A stretch of 64,000 nucleotides of DNA, from contig JAMKCH010058439.1 of NCBI GenBank assembly GCA_023653785.1, forward strand, positions 62,001-126,000, given 5' to 3'. The notes beneath the pieces are model-generated. The model had not been told where the DNA came from. It did not search any database and was given only the letters and a program-made list of their open reading frames with translations. This document shows, piece by piece, positions 22,671-33,381 of this stretch. This DNA comes from Ophioderma brevispina (Eukaryota > Echinodermata > Ophiuroidea > Amphilepidida > Ophiodermatidae). The position numbers and the translations under genes are program-made. The stretch's first letter is position 1. The number at the start of each line of letters is the position of its first letter.

Positions 22671-24314
22671 AACATAACTCTTCAATATCCAGCAAATTGC
22701 CAGGGTTATTGCACCAGCAGGTCTACCTGCACATGCATTATACACCTTTCTTTTGTTTACAGTTTGTTAGAAGTGTTCGCTCTTGCTCACGTTTACCACC
22801 GCACCAGTGCGATTACTCATCTTGAGAAGTGTATCTATCAGGAAGAGGAAGTTTCCCAGTGTGGGCCATGCATATTTGACCCATCAAATACTTTAACTGA
22901 GTGCTCCATGAAGTGTTCACGTGCAGTGGAAAGCGATATGCATTATTTGTGGAATTTATTTTGTTTATTTGATAGAGGATATTTGAAGCGAGAGGATTTC
23001 TGCGTATTGCGTTCATTTTGCGTCGTGTAAAGGCATTTCCATAGCTCTCCCCCTGGCCCCCTACTACAAACAGATGAGCGGTCTGAGAGAGATGTTTTAC
23101 ACATTCTTCGCACTTCTAGATGTTTGCAGAGATACACAACAGCGGAGGCGGCAACCCTTTCATCTTTGGGATTCACCGGTTTTGCCGTGCGCTGATTGGT
23201 TGGTCGCGGTCGGCGATGCAAACTTTGGGTGCGGATTGTGAAAGTTCTGGAGATAAATTCGACGGGACTTGGGGCAGACGAACTAAGAAGGGAGATGTAG
23301 CCGCTGACGGACTTTAATTTAATAACATGGACGACATTTGAGATTTTACTGGGGTGAAGTGGACTCTAATGTTACGATGTGGACTATGGATGATGCTGCC
23401 GTCCCGTAGTGGAAAGGGATTGGACGATTATGACATTATGGAGTAAATATTCAATTGAACCTTGCAGTTATGTGTGGTGAATGAGGCTTTTCAGCAGTTT
23501 GTGGGATGTGATATTCTGAAGAAAGACATAGTGACTAGCAAACTTCCGTAGAATTCAGTGCAAGATTTGTTTACTACGGTCGATAATCCATACTACCGCT
23601 TGAATTGAATGGTTGTGTTGGATCAGGACTGTTACAAACAACCAAGAAGACTAACAAGAAACCAACTCGGACTATATAGATCGCGGTGTGGTAATGTGGC
23701 ACAAATTAGGATTCAGACTCGCGATAGTGGCCAGCTTGGGAATATAATTTGGGATTTGGTCTGGGAATTGAGCTAATTTTTTTTTTAGATATGTAGACGA
23801 AAACGACGATAAAGCACGTCCGAACAACCGTGGACACGACATAGACACAGGACAAGAATTGGACATGAAACTGAATTTGGTTCAATGTGATGACAATTGT
23901 GTATAATATTGTCATGATCAAGGTTGCGGCTGTAGTGGGAGGGGATGGATATAGTGAACATGTGCATTTTTCTTTTCATGGGAAATAGCGTTTTGAAAAT
24001 CAAATGGGACGAAGTTAAGAGTGCTAAATGAGGTGGGAACCAGACCAATTTTGTCAGGGCTTAGATTTTTTATTGCAAGCTTGGAATGTGTCAAGTTCAC
24101 GCAAAATTTACAGCAGGACAGCCATGAACTGAGTCATTGATGGTATTTTCATTGGGAATCTTTGTTGGGAGGTGTATTTTGGCGAGTTTTGATCAGGGGC
24201 GAGTGCGTGGATTTAATGTTTGGTAATAGGCCAAGTGCATTAGTTTATAACCGGAAATAGTGATAACACGCTGAATTTTTTCAGGAGAGTCAGGAATAGG
24301 AGTAGAAAAACATA
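22671..24314. other. No gene recognised; C-poor part from ~23330
   Basis: ORFs on both strands at 22581-23317 match nothing I recognise. From about 23330 to 24300 the + strand is visibly C-poor and G/T-rich, resembling 30.5-36 kb in composition. Confidence 0.4.
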
Positions 24315-24640
24315 CTAAAAGTCCCACAAAATCCTCCCCTGGAGCTCTCTCCAAAATCCAAGATGGCGTCCAAAATGGCCGCCATTTCTATTTTTATTAT
24401 AACTTTGCAACCAGACAAGTTGTAAATACAAATAAAGTGTATATATACATGTTTTAAGGCACAAAGAATCTAATAAAGTCATTATTTTGAGAGTTAAAAA
24501 CTCACAAGTATCCTAAACTAAGATGGCGTCCAAAATGGCCGCCATTTCCTGATTTAATCATAAACATTACGTTTTAAGGCACAGAGAATCTATAATAGAA
24601 GCATCATTTAGAGTGTCTAAAACTCATAAGCAGCCACAAC
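24315..24640 (+). repeat. Left inverted repeat of the foldback element
   Basis: Contains two ~160-bp units, the second starting with the same AAGATGGCGTCCAAAATGG motif at 24520. Each unit also carries TTTTAAGGCACA(A/G)AGAATCTA. It is complementary to 29884-30407. Confidence 0.75.
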
Positions 24641-25261
24641 CAATATGGCTTAAAAACTTGACTTGTTCACCTTATTATGGTATCAAATGATGCAAAAATG
24701 GAAGAGTTTTCTGTTACAATAGTCTTCACCTTCATTATCTGGTGCAGCATCTTCAACAATAATGTCCACTTATGTTGGCACAATCTCATCGTCACCGACA
24801 TTTAATAATGTCGGTGCAGTGATGCTGCAAGTTTAACAACAGCATTTACTGTACATTGAGGTGTAAAAGAATCCAAGGCGTTTCTTTCAACTACGCGTCA
24901 TGTTGCTACAATCATCAGGATTGTGCCCGCATGATGCCGTATTGAGCAAAGTGTCTGGTGTGAATGAGATGTCTCTTTCTAATGTCGCACATTTCCCCAT
25001 ACCCTTTTAGTTGGAGGCAGAGTGCTACCCATCCATTCTTAAACCTTGAGATAAGTGTGGAAACTGTGATTGATTGCCCGTTTGCATGTGATGTGTCGGT
25101 ATTCATCAAGTGATTTAGGATAGCTGGCCCTGTAAAATTTAGGAATGTCATGCACGTGTCTATTGTTAATAAAGTTATCCAACAAGTCTCTTAGGATCCT
25201 ATATCACTCACACATATATTTATTAAACATTCTGCATTCTGATTTGCTTTAAAAATGTTAT
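24641..25261. other. Unassigned interior of the foldback element
   Basis: Holds a 78-codon minus-strand ORF (24915-25151, containing TSHANGQSITVSTLISRFKNG) that I cannot assign. It could be a transposase remnant, but no catalytic residue can be pointed to. Confidence 0.3.
24793..24816. other. Perfect 10-bp stem-loop
   Basis: CACCGACATT, loop TAAT, AATGTCGGTG. A short perfect palindrome with no known role. It does not match the histone 3' stem-loop. Confidence 0.6.
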
Positions 25262-27153
25262 AATATATAGCTCGTTTGTTCGTTCGTTAGTATAAGTCCA
25301 AAATCTCAGTGGAAGGCCCGTCTTTAACCAGCTAATAGTTTCATCGTCCAGATTGATCAGGTCTGGGATTCCTCTTGGGGACTTGATGACCTCACAGTCA
25401 TCTATGATGTGGCTAATGGTTTGTGGCTCTCCACAACAATCGCAGTTTGGTGAAGTTCCACACCTATCTTGTGAAGGAAGTGCTTTGTACGGCCAATGCC
25501 AGTTCTGAGACTGTTAAGGTTGACCAATGCTTACCTATCAAGGTCACAGTCCTTGGGCTTGCTAGATGGACTGTCCTCAAACTGCTTTAGGTTCAAGGTA
25601 GAGGATGACCATTACTCAGACCATCTGTCATTGATCCAGGATAATCGATAGGGATACTGTGACTGCAGTGTCATGGATTGGGTAACAAAGGGTGGGGGAT
25701 TAGGCTACCAGGTTCATCATACTTCTTGGCGAGCTTGATCGTCTGAAACTTCCTCCTAAGGTTTGCAGGAGCTATGCAAGACAGAATTGGAAGATATTCT
25801 ACAGGCGTCGCCAAAAGGCAACCACTAACAAGTCTCATTGCTTCATTCAAAACGACGTCAATCTTATGTGAGTGTACACTATGACTCCATACAAGTAAAT
25901 GCAGCAGTTGAGTATGCCAAAGCAACAGTTGTAAAGTGTCAAAAGATGCACCCAATCCAGTTCCTGCGAGCCTTCTGAAGAGATTGGCAGCGACTGCCTT
26001 GGTGTGCTGATAGAAAGTAAGACTGCGGTCCATTATGACGCCAAGGTACTTTGATGTTGGGTCGTGTGACAGTTTATCTCCATCTAGAGTGATGTTAAAT
26101 TCTTTTCTTTTTCTTTTTTTTTTGCACATGGATTTGCAAGGTGAAAAACCGAGCTCACGCTCTTGGGTTTGCTGAGTTTCAAATGGATGAAATGGATTAG
26201 AGTGATTAGGTCTTTCTGTAACACTGTTCCAAAGGCCTCAGAGGAATCAGCAGCTATTCTTAGTGCCGTATAATCTGCCTTTGCAGTGGTGTGGCTAGGA
26301 TTTTGATAGGGGGCAGTGTCGCATCTCAACCAACACAAAACGGATGGGGTCCAGGGAGCGAAGCCCTAGGAAAATGTTTCATTTTATATGTTTTAAATGG
26401 CTTCTGACGGCCAATCCTTGCGCGATTTTGTAAAATTTACTTGTCGCACGCTGACCATTGAACTTTAAACCTATACTTTGCAGGCAATCCGGCCTCCAAG
26501 CGTCATGACCTGAATTTTTCAAGTGAACCCCCACCCCCCTCAGGTTACGCCACTTTCCCTTTGGTATATCTGAGATGTAAATGTTGAAAAGACTTGGTGC
26601 CAGGACAGAACCTTGTGGGATACCATTCCGAAGTTTGCGCTTTGTACTGCATTGTCCATTCGATGTCTTCAGGACGAAAGATCTGCAGTTTTGGATAAGC
26701 AGCATTATGAATTTGACAAGCTTGACATCAGGGAAGACTTTGAGTAGCCTGAGGTAAAGACCTTGATGCCTGACCATATCATACGCAGCAGTTAGATCTA
26801 TGAAGACTGCTTCAAACATTCTGCTTCTTCTGGGAGGCTGTCTCGATGTCATTGACTAGTCTTGCTATCTGATCGGTTGTTGATTTACATTTACCTCTTT
26901 GAAATCCAGCTTGGGTGCAGGGTAGATTTGCCTCGACCGTATCATTGATCCAACCCAGTATCAGTCTCTCAATCAGCTTATGTGAGATAGCAGTGGGATA
27001 GGTCTGAAACTCTTTGGCTCATTTGCTGGTTTCTTGGACTTCAGGATAGCTTTGAAGTATTCCATCTTGAGGGGATAACTGGTGATCCTAAGCAAGTAGA
27101 GAGGAAGAGTTGGAGCCATCGTACAGCTTCAGGTGCCATATTCTTCAAGAATA
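25262..27153 (-). mobile_element. Jockey/CR1-group retrotransposon relic, family A copy 2
   Basis: Same family as 14370-16465, on the opposite strand. Visible are AVFIDLTAAYDMVRHQGLYL (motif A), NGIPQGSVLAPSLFNIYISD (motif B), IHLKLSKPKSVSSVFHL, KYLGVIMDRSLTFYQHTKA, LFRRLAGTGLGASFDTLQ and AMRLVSGCLLATPVEYLP. The YADD block is disrupted by a hAT MITE (26284-26555) and a small deletion. The 5' end is truncated near 27153 at the AAGAATATGGCACC position and the 3' end lies near 25262 beside TTCG-type short repeats. Inactive. Confidence 0.85.
26284..26555. mobile_element. hAT-type MITE nested in the retroelement
   Basis: Ends CAGTGGTGTGGCTAGG and CAGGTTACGCCACT are inverted. The flanking 8-mers TGCCTTTG (26276-26283) and TCCCTTTG (26556-26563) match at 7 of 8 positions, as expected of a hAT target-site duplication. 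It interrupts the RT between the motif B region and the YADD position. Confidence 0.7.
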
Positions 27154-27972
27154 TATAGCTATATTCTCTAGTAGAATGGATTAATTAAACTTGAACTCTC
27201 ATAATTCCCCGTTTTTGTGCACTTTCTCTATTGTGATCTTTGCTTATGCTATCATTGGTGCCAGTCGAACTCATTTAGATGCCAAAGAGGTCTACTTAAG
27301 TAAGAATGTGAGCGCAAAGGGCGAAAAAAGGAGAAGAGGCGCAGCCTGAAGGCATATGTGTAGACCACTTTCCTTTATTATCGGGCCTATGTTGCCAAGG
27401 TAAGACATCAGGAGGCGACATTAGCCTAGATGGACATTACTACACTCTATTTTTTGTAACCACATCAAGGGGAAGACAAACCCCAGTGTGAAGTTAATTA
27501 AAAATTACTAAAATCTGATAACAGTCTTGATTGCCTAATAAATGTTGCTCATTCTCTTGAAAATGAATAAATGTCCACAAGATCAGTGACCAATGGATAC
27601 ACATAGACTTCAGAAAACTTTTGGCAGGCTCTTTTGGCAGTGCAAGATTCTTTCTTGAGGGCTATTGATGACCAAAAAGCTATTTTCTAGTCATGATTGA
27701 CATGTCCGCTGCATTTGATACGGTGGACCACGACATACGCCTCTGGTTCAAGTCTTACTTGAGTAATAGATCATCCCAAGTCTGTGTTTCTGGTTCTTCC
27801 TCTTTTGAGACAGAGCTCATGCATTTTGTTCCACAGGGGTCAGTCATTGGTCCCCAGGTTTTCAGTTATTACTCCCATAGAATTGGTCAGATTATCCGCA
27901 ATCACTCCATCCATTATCACATCTATGCAGATGATGTCCAATTATTTTTGACCTTCGACCCAAACCTCCCTG

Positions 27973-28404
27973 GTGATGCGGCTTGTGCATTGTTCAGGCT
28001 TGGTCGCTGTGTTAAGGAGCTGCGTGCTTGGATGGCTACCAACAAGCCTGAGAATACTCTGTCTTTTCAGGGTTCATCATCAGCTTGTTGAGTTTCAGTT
28101 TATTTCCTGGTAAAATAAACTGAAACTAAACAAACTGATGATGAACCCTGAGAAGACAGAGTTCTTCATTTGTTCTTCTCCCACGCATTACAAACACCTT
28201 GAACATCTGTCGTTTCACCTTGATGATGTTGAGATTCCTCCTTCTCCTTCGGTTAGAAACCTTGGTGTGTTGTTTGATTGTCACATGAAAATGACTGATC
28301 ATGTGACTCAACTGTCTCGCTCTCTGAACTTTCAAATTAGGAACCTGAATAGAATCCGCCGATTCCTTGATTTCAATTCCACCCACAGTGCTGTCCGTGC
28401 TCTT
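27973..28404 (+). repeat. Internal tandem duplication in the L2 element, copy 1
   Basis: 432 bp from GTGATGCGGCTTGTGC to GTCCGTGCTCTT. It equals the 332-bp copy 2 except for a 100-bp insertion at 28055-28154. Confidence 0.9.
28055..28154. repeat. 100-bp quasi-palindromic insertion
   Basis: Flanked by CCTGAGAA (28047-28054, repeated at 28147-28154). The sequence from 28056 to 28162 is a long hairpin centred near 28109 (…TTTCAGTTTATTTCC / GGTAAAATAAACTGAAA…). Its left arm is the complement of the downstream RT coding sequence. It is absent from copy 2. Confidence 0.8.
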
Positions 28405-28424
28405 TTTTTTTTTTTTTTTTTTTT
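28403..28424. repeat. Poly-T tract at the L2 duplication junction
   Basis: 22 T exactly between the two copies, as at 1560-1583. Confidence 0.9.
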
Positions 28425-28756
28425 GTGATGCGGCTTGTGCATTGTTCAGGCTTGGTCGCTGTGTTAAGGAGCTGCGTGCTTGGATGGCTACCAACAAGCC
28501 TGAGAAGACAGAGTTCTTCATTTGTTCTTCTCCCACGCATTACAAACACCTTGAACATCTGTCGTTTCACCTTGATGATGTTGAGATTCCTCCTTCTCCT
28601 TCGGTTAGAAACCTTGGTGTGTTGTTTGATTGTCACATGAAAATGACTGATCATGTGACTCAACTGTCTCGCTCTCTGAACTTTCAAATTAGGAACCTGA
28701 ATAGAATCCGCCGATTCCTTGATTTCAATTCCACCCACAGTGCTGTCCGTGCTCTT
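28425..28756 (+). repeat. Internal tandem duplication in the L2 element, copy 2
   Basis: 332 bp, essentially identical to copy 1. It begins immediately after a 22-nt T run and continues into the rest of the RT reading frame, so this copy is the one in its natural context. Confidence 0.9.
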
Positions 28757-29213
28757 ATTCTCTCCAGGCTGGATTATTGTAGTGCTCTCCTCAATGGCAT
28801 CTCCCACAAGAATATTACTCGTCTTCAGAGAATTCAAAACAGGTGTGCCCGGCTCATCTTCAAGAAACCAAAACGCACTCATTCCTCTCCTTTCTGAAGG
28901 AGCTTCACTGGCTTCCTGTTGTTCAACGCATCCAATTCCGTACCCTTGTTCACAACTTCTCTCAACAATTTCTCCCCCCATTACATTTCATCTCTTCTTT
29001 CCATTCACAAACCATCTGTGTACTCCCTCCGGTCCTCCATTGGCATCCGTCTGCATGTTCCAAGGACCCGCACTCTGACCGGTGATAGGGCTTTTTCGAC
29101 AACTGCCCCTCGCTTATGGAATAAGCTTCCTGCTGTGACTAGAGGCACTACCACCGTAGCCTCTTTTAAGAAGTCCATAAAAAGTCACCTCTTCCCCAAT
29201 TAATTGTTTGCCT

Positions 29214-29332
<119 letters not shown>

Positions 29333-29377
29333 TCAGTGTATGTATGTATATGGATCTAAAGATTTTCAACAATTGGC

Positions 29378-29551
29378 CCGGTGTGAAAGCAGATATAGTC
29401 CGGTGGGGGCCATAGTCCGGGGCTCCATAGACGATAACGGAATAAAGCGTGAAACTAATGTTGCGTAAAGAGTCAACTGAATCGATGGCCCTATTGTTCA
29501 CCATTGTTCCCGGACTATGAGTACGCCGGACAATGGTTACTTCTACACCGG
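29378..29551 (+). mobile_element. Hairpin MITE, CCGGTGTG family, copy 3
   Basis: 174 bp with inverted ends CCGGTGTGAAAG and TACTTCTACACCGG and an internal inverted pair CATAGTCCGGGG / CCCGGACTATG. Clearly related to 3707-3876 and 3974-4137. Confidence 0.75.
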
Positions 29552-29883
29552 TATGCAGAGGAGAACACTTCAGATTCCTTTTCATCTGGAGTGTAGTGCA
29601 GGGCCATTGTTGGAAAGCTGGGCTAGCAAAACACCCATCATTCGGCAGCTTTTCTCAATTACTGTAATGTTAAAATGACGGATGCGTTCCTATTTCCAAA
29701 TCGCTAATGTAAAATGAAGCATAGTTAAATGTTAGTACATATTCATGATACATTTGTATATTAATTATTATCATTCATAATAAGTATATATGTCACTGCC
29801 AACGTGCAATGGTTGTCAAAAGCTGCAGCTTGGACAAGCTGGCTGAAGCTGAGGGATTTCCTGGCCAGGTTGCCAGATAAATA

Positions 29884-30407
29884 GGCATGGGCCCTTATGA
29901 GTTTTGGCCTTTCTAATATGATTTTATTAGATTACCTGTGCATTAAGTCATATGTTTTAGACACTTTATTTGTATTTCTAACAATCTTGGTCGTAAAGTT
30001 AGGAAAAAATGATAACAAATGGTGGTCTTTTTGACGCCATCTTGGTTTTGGTTACCTATTAGTTTTGGGCACTCTTGAAAATGCTTTCATTAGATTCTTT
30101 GGACTTACAACATACGTGTAGACACTAATTTGTATTTCTAATTGCATATGAGTTATGATACAATTAGAAAATGGCGGCCAATTTGGACGCCATCGTGGTT
30201 TTGGGTACTTGTAGTTTTGAACTCTTGAAAAAAATAATGACTTCATTAGATTCCTTGTGCCTGTTTTAAAACATATGTTTGGACACTTTATTTGTATTCC
30301 AACTTGTCTGGTTGCAAAGTATGATAAATTGGAAAACGGCGGCCATTTGACCCGCCCATCTTGAATTTTGGAGAGAGCTCTGGAGGATTGGGGGGACTTT
30401 TAGTTTT
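29884..30407 (-). repeat. Right inverted repeat of the foldback element
   Basis: Three inverted ~155-170-bp units with GGCGGCCA / GACGCCATC cores near 30018-30044, 30168-30198 and 30333-30362. Flanks read TTTGTATTTCTAA and ATTAGATTC, inverse to the left repeat. Confidence 0.75.
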
Positions 30408-31130
30408 TTTTTTTTTTTTTTTTTTAATTTTTTTTTTTTTGTTATTCACTCATATTCCGGACCTATCCTGAAAAAAATCGCTTGTTATGAGCTATTCCAG
30501 GTTTTAACCTATGTGATCTAATGGGCTCTTGGACTATAAGCATTCCAAAATTGGGGGGAGGGGTGAAATTGTGTCGAAAATGGGGAAGAAGGGAGAAAAT
30601 TGTGGTTTTATGACAGTCGACAGGGTAACATTGTGTGTTAACTTGGTGAATAATGTGGAGAAATGATTTATTTGCGAGTAGGTAGATTGGTGAAAATCGA
30701 TTTGTACTGTGCATGTACCAGCAGAGATATGTAATTTTTGTGCCAGCCAATATAAATCTATGGGGAATATAGAAATTTAGGTCTTTTCATATGTGCATAG
30801 TGTACAGGGAACACATTTAATTGTGATCTCAAAAGTGGTTGTTTTGATTATTTAAAATATGCTCATCAACAAAGTTCCCATTAAAAATAAACTATTTATA
30901 ATATATAATTTTGTTATATAAGAAGTTTGAGTAGTTATTATAACAGGTTTGTATAGAGAGCATCTTGTGTATAAATTTGGGGAGTTGTGTTTTTATTTGT
31001 CAAATGAGAATCTCACCAGTTGTTATGGTAGGCCATGTTAAGTTGTAAATTGGCATAAATAAAAATTGTTGTGAAATAATGACCGAGACAATCAGGTAGG
31101 TTTATGCAAATTGTGGTGTACCACATGTAC
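30408..31130. other. T-rich, then C-poor flank, nothing recognised
   Basis: Two T runs (about 30402-30424 and 30428-30440) adjoin the foldback right end. After that the + strand becomes conspicuously poor in C. No gene was recognised. Confidence 0.4.
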
Positions 31131-33370
31131 CATGAGCATGTTTGTAATTTGCAAGTGTTTGTGCTGTTTGGTGTGGCGGGGGGGGTTGGTGGGGTTGAGA
31201 TTATTCAAATGTTATAAGGTTTTTGTATATTTAAAAGATTCAAACAAGATGTTTTCATGGAGTTGTGATTTTGAGATCAATCAATATTAGGTGGGCTCTT
31301 CTTGGTGGCAAAATTGAGTGGAGTAAGGTGGTGGTCACTTTTGAGTCAGAGTGCGGGAATCATTTATTGAATGTGGTGCCCCCCAACTTTTGAGATTGGG
31401 ATGGGCTAAATTTGGATGTGATTACATTTAAGAAAAATTTAAGGGAGAAAAAGGAAAAAATGGTGTTCTTTGTTCGTGTTTTTCTTTGTTGGTTTTTTTT
31501 TTTTAAAGTTGGATGTGACTATAGCAGGCAGCATAACATTCACTGAGGTTATAAATGTGGAAATTTTTGCATCACCATGTTGTGTATTGTTGTAATGTCG
31601 TGGATTGTAAACATTTGAATTTTGAGTTTTAGCGCGCCAAATTGTTTTATTTTGTTGTGGATGACATGCTTTCTGGCCAAGGTGGACTTAAAGATAAGAC
31701 ATTTTTTTTTATAGTTGATAAATAGGCCCAAAAATAGTTGCGCTAATGCATGATTTTATTCTTAGGAACTCAGCTGAAATAGTGCTATTTTTGTTTAGCA
31801 TTGTGGGTTTAAAGAGTAGAGTACATGAGGGAATTTTTTTTATTCATTAAATTAGTTTAGTATATGGTTGGCCCAATGTATTAAGATACTGTGAGTGAGG
31901 GTGAGTGTTGTTTGACAGCTGTGTTGTGTATATGTGAGTGAGTATGTGGTGAAGTGCCGAAATTACAGAAGAAGAAGTTGTGAGGAGATCGGGCCTTTTT
32001 CAGTATCAGGGGTGGATAGGTGAAGGTTGTTGATGGTGGAAGTGTAGTATTAGGACAAGTTTAGGGAAAAGGGCGAGTTACAGTAGGTGAGATGGGATAT
32101 AGATAGAATTTAGGACTGGGGTTGATTATAAGAATTTTGTTTCAGGTTTAATAGATGTGTTATGTGGAAGCATTGTGTTTTTTTTAAACTTGTGAGTTTG
32201 AGAGTGTGAGTTGTTGGTGGTTGTAAGGCGAGTAACATTTTATTCACTGAGTTTTGGTTTAACATTATGAAAGAACTTGTGGTTACAGTATATTCAGAGT
32301 TAAATGAATTTCTATTTAACTTTCTGCACAACGTGCATTGGACCTTGTGCATGTTGTTTGTAGTGATGGCGGCTTAGGCGAGGATTGAAGATAGTGCTTA
32401 TTTGAAAAGCAGTTTGGGTTATTTTTAGTGTAAGTAGTTTACATTAACCTCGAGTGGTAGTGATGGACGTTTACGTTATAGCCAAGGGTCCGACGGGCGG
32501 ATAGGCGGATAGTAAATGGAGATGACGTGGATGTCACTATATAACTTAAGGTGATTTGAGACGTGTAGCATTTGCCAGCCTGGTGATGGGTGGAATGTCC
32601 CAAAGATCCTGGGGTGGGCTTTAGTGTGCTAAATCTTTTATTAATTAAGCTGGGAAAGGTCGCAGGTGGATTGTGAAATGAATTAGGAGCGTTGCCAATC
32701 GGTAGGGAGGGTAGAGCATTGCGCATTGTAGGTGAAGTTAGTAAACAAAACACATGATGGGTCGAGCCACTGTGCATCACTGTGCGAGTTGCAGGTATGA
32801 GTATGATCATTTATGAGAGGTTGAAATTAAGTGAGTTGTGATGTTGATTTGAGTTGAGTTTGACCGTGTGAACAGGTGAGCTCCCGGGGGGGGGGTTTCT
32901 TGGTGTTTTGGTCGGGTACCCATGCTCGTTCCAAAAAAAAGGGACGAGCTGCAAATGCGGGACTACGCTAGGGAGGGTACAAAAATATTCACAATAATCA
33001 ATTCTAGTCCGCTAGGGGTATCAAATCAGTTGTGATTGTGACTGGTTTCAATGATACACATGGAAAAATTAACCCCATACCAAAACATATTAAAAAATAA
33101 ACCCTAATGTATAATTTTTCTTGCAGTAGCACACTGTGTCTTTTTTCTGTAGATTAGATATTTTTTTTAAAAGGTATATCTTTTATTTCACCGTATTTAG
33201 AACAGGTCCCGCAAGGGGTTTTATAATTTCACTGCAAATTGGTCCCGGAGGGGTTATTTTTCACTGATGAAAACTCGCCAAAAACTGGTCCCGTTAGGGG
33301 TATATTTTCACTAAATTGGTCCCTAGGGGTCACCTTCAGAACCCCTGGAAAACGACATGGGTACCCCAAC
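31131..33370. repeat. 2.2-kb tandem unit, copy 1
   Basis: Starts CATGAGCATGTTTGTAATTTG. It aligns end to end with 33382-35492 through dozens of shared blocks (GGCAAAATTGAGTGGAGTAA, GTCGTGGATTGTAAACATT, GGAGATGACGTGGATGTCAC). Most differences are small indels. It carries no recognisable ORF on either strand. The last ~490 bp is a truncated MITE. Confidence 0.85.
32881..33370. mobile_element. GGTCCCG-repeat MITE, copy 1 (right end missing)
   Basis: Begins CTCCCGGGGGGGG, with GGGTACCCATGCTCGTTCC inverted at its far side. The interior has four degenerate repeats of GGTCCCG(t)nAGGGGTATA…TTTCACTG. The terminal C-rich end present in copy 2 is lost at the junction of the 2.2-kb tandem units. Confidence 0.65.
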
Positions 33371-33381
33371 AAAAACCTGCG

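Noticed and set aside
24793..24816. Stem-loop as a histone 3' end or iron-response element
   Set aside because: Stem and loop sequences do not fit either consensus and no histone or iron gene is nearby.
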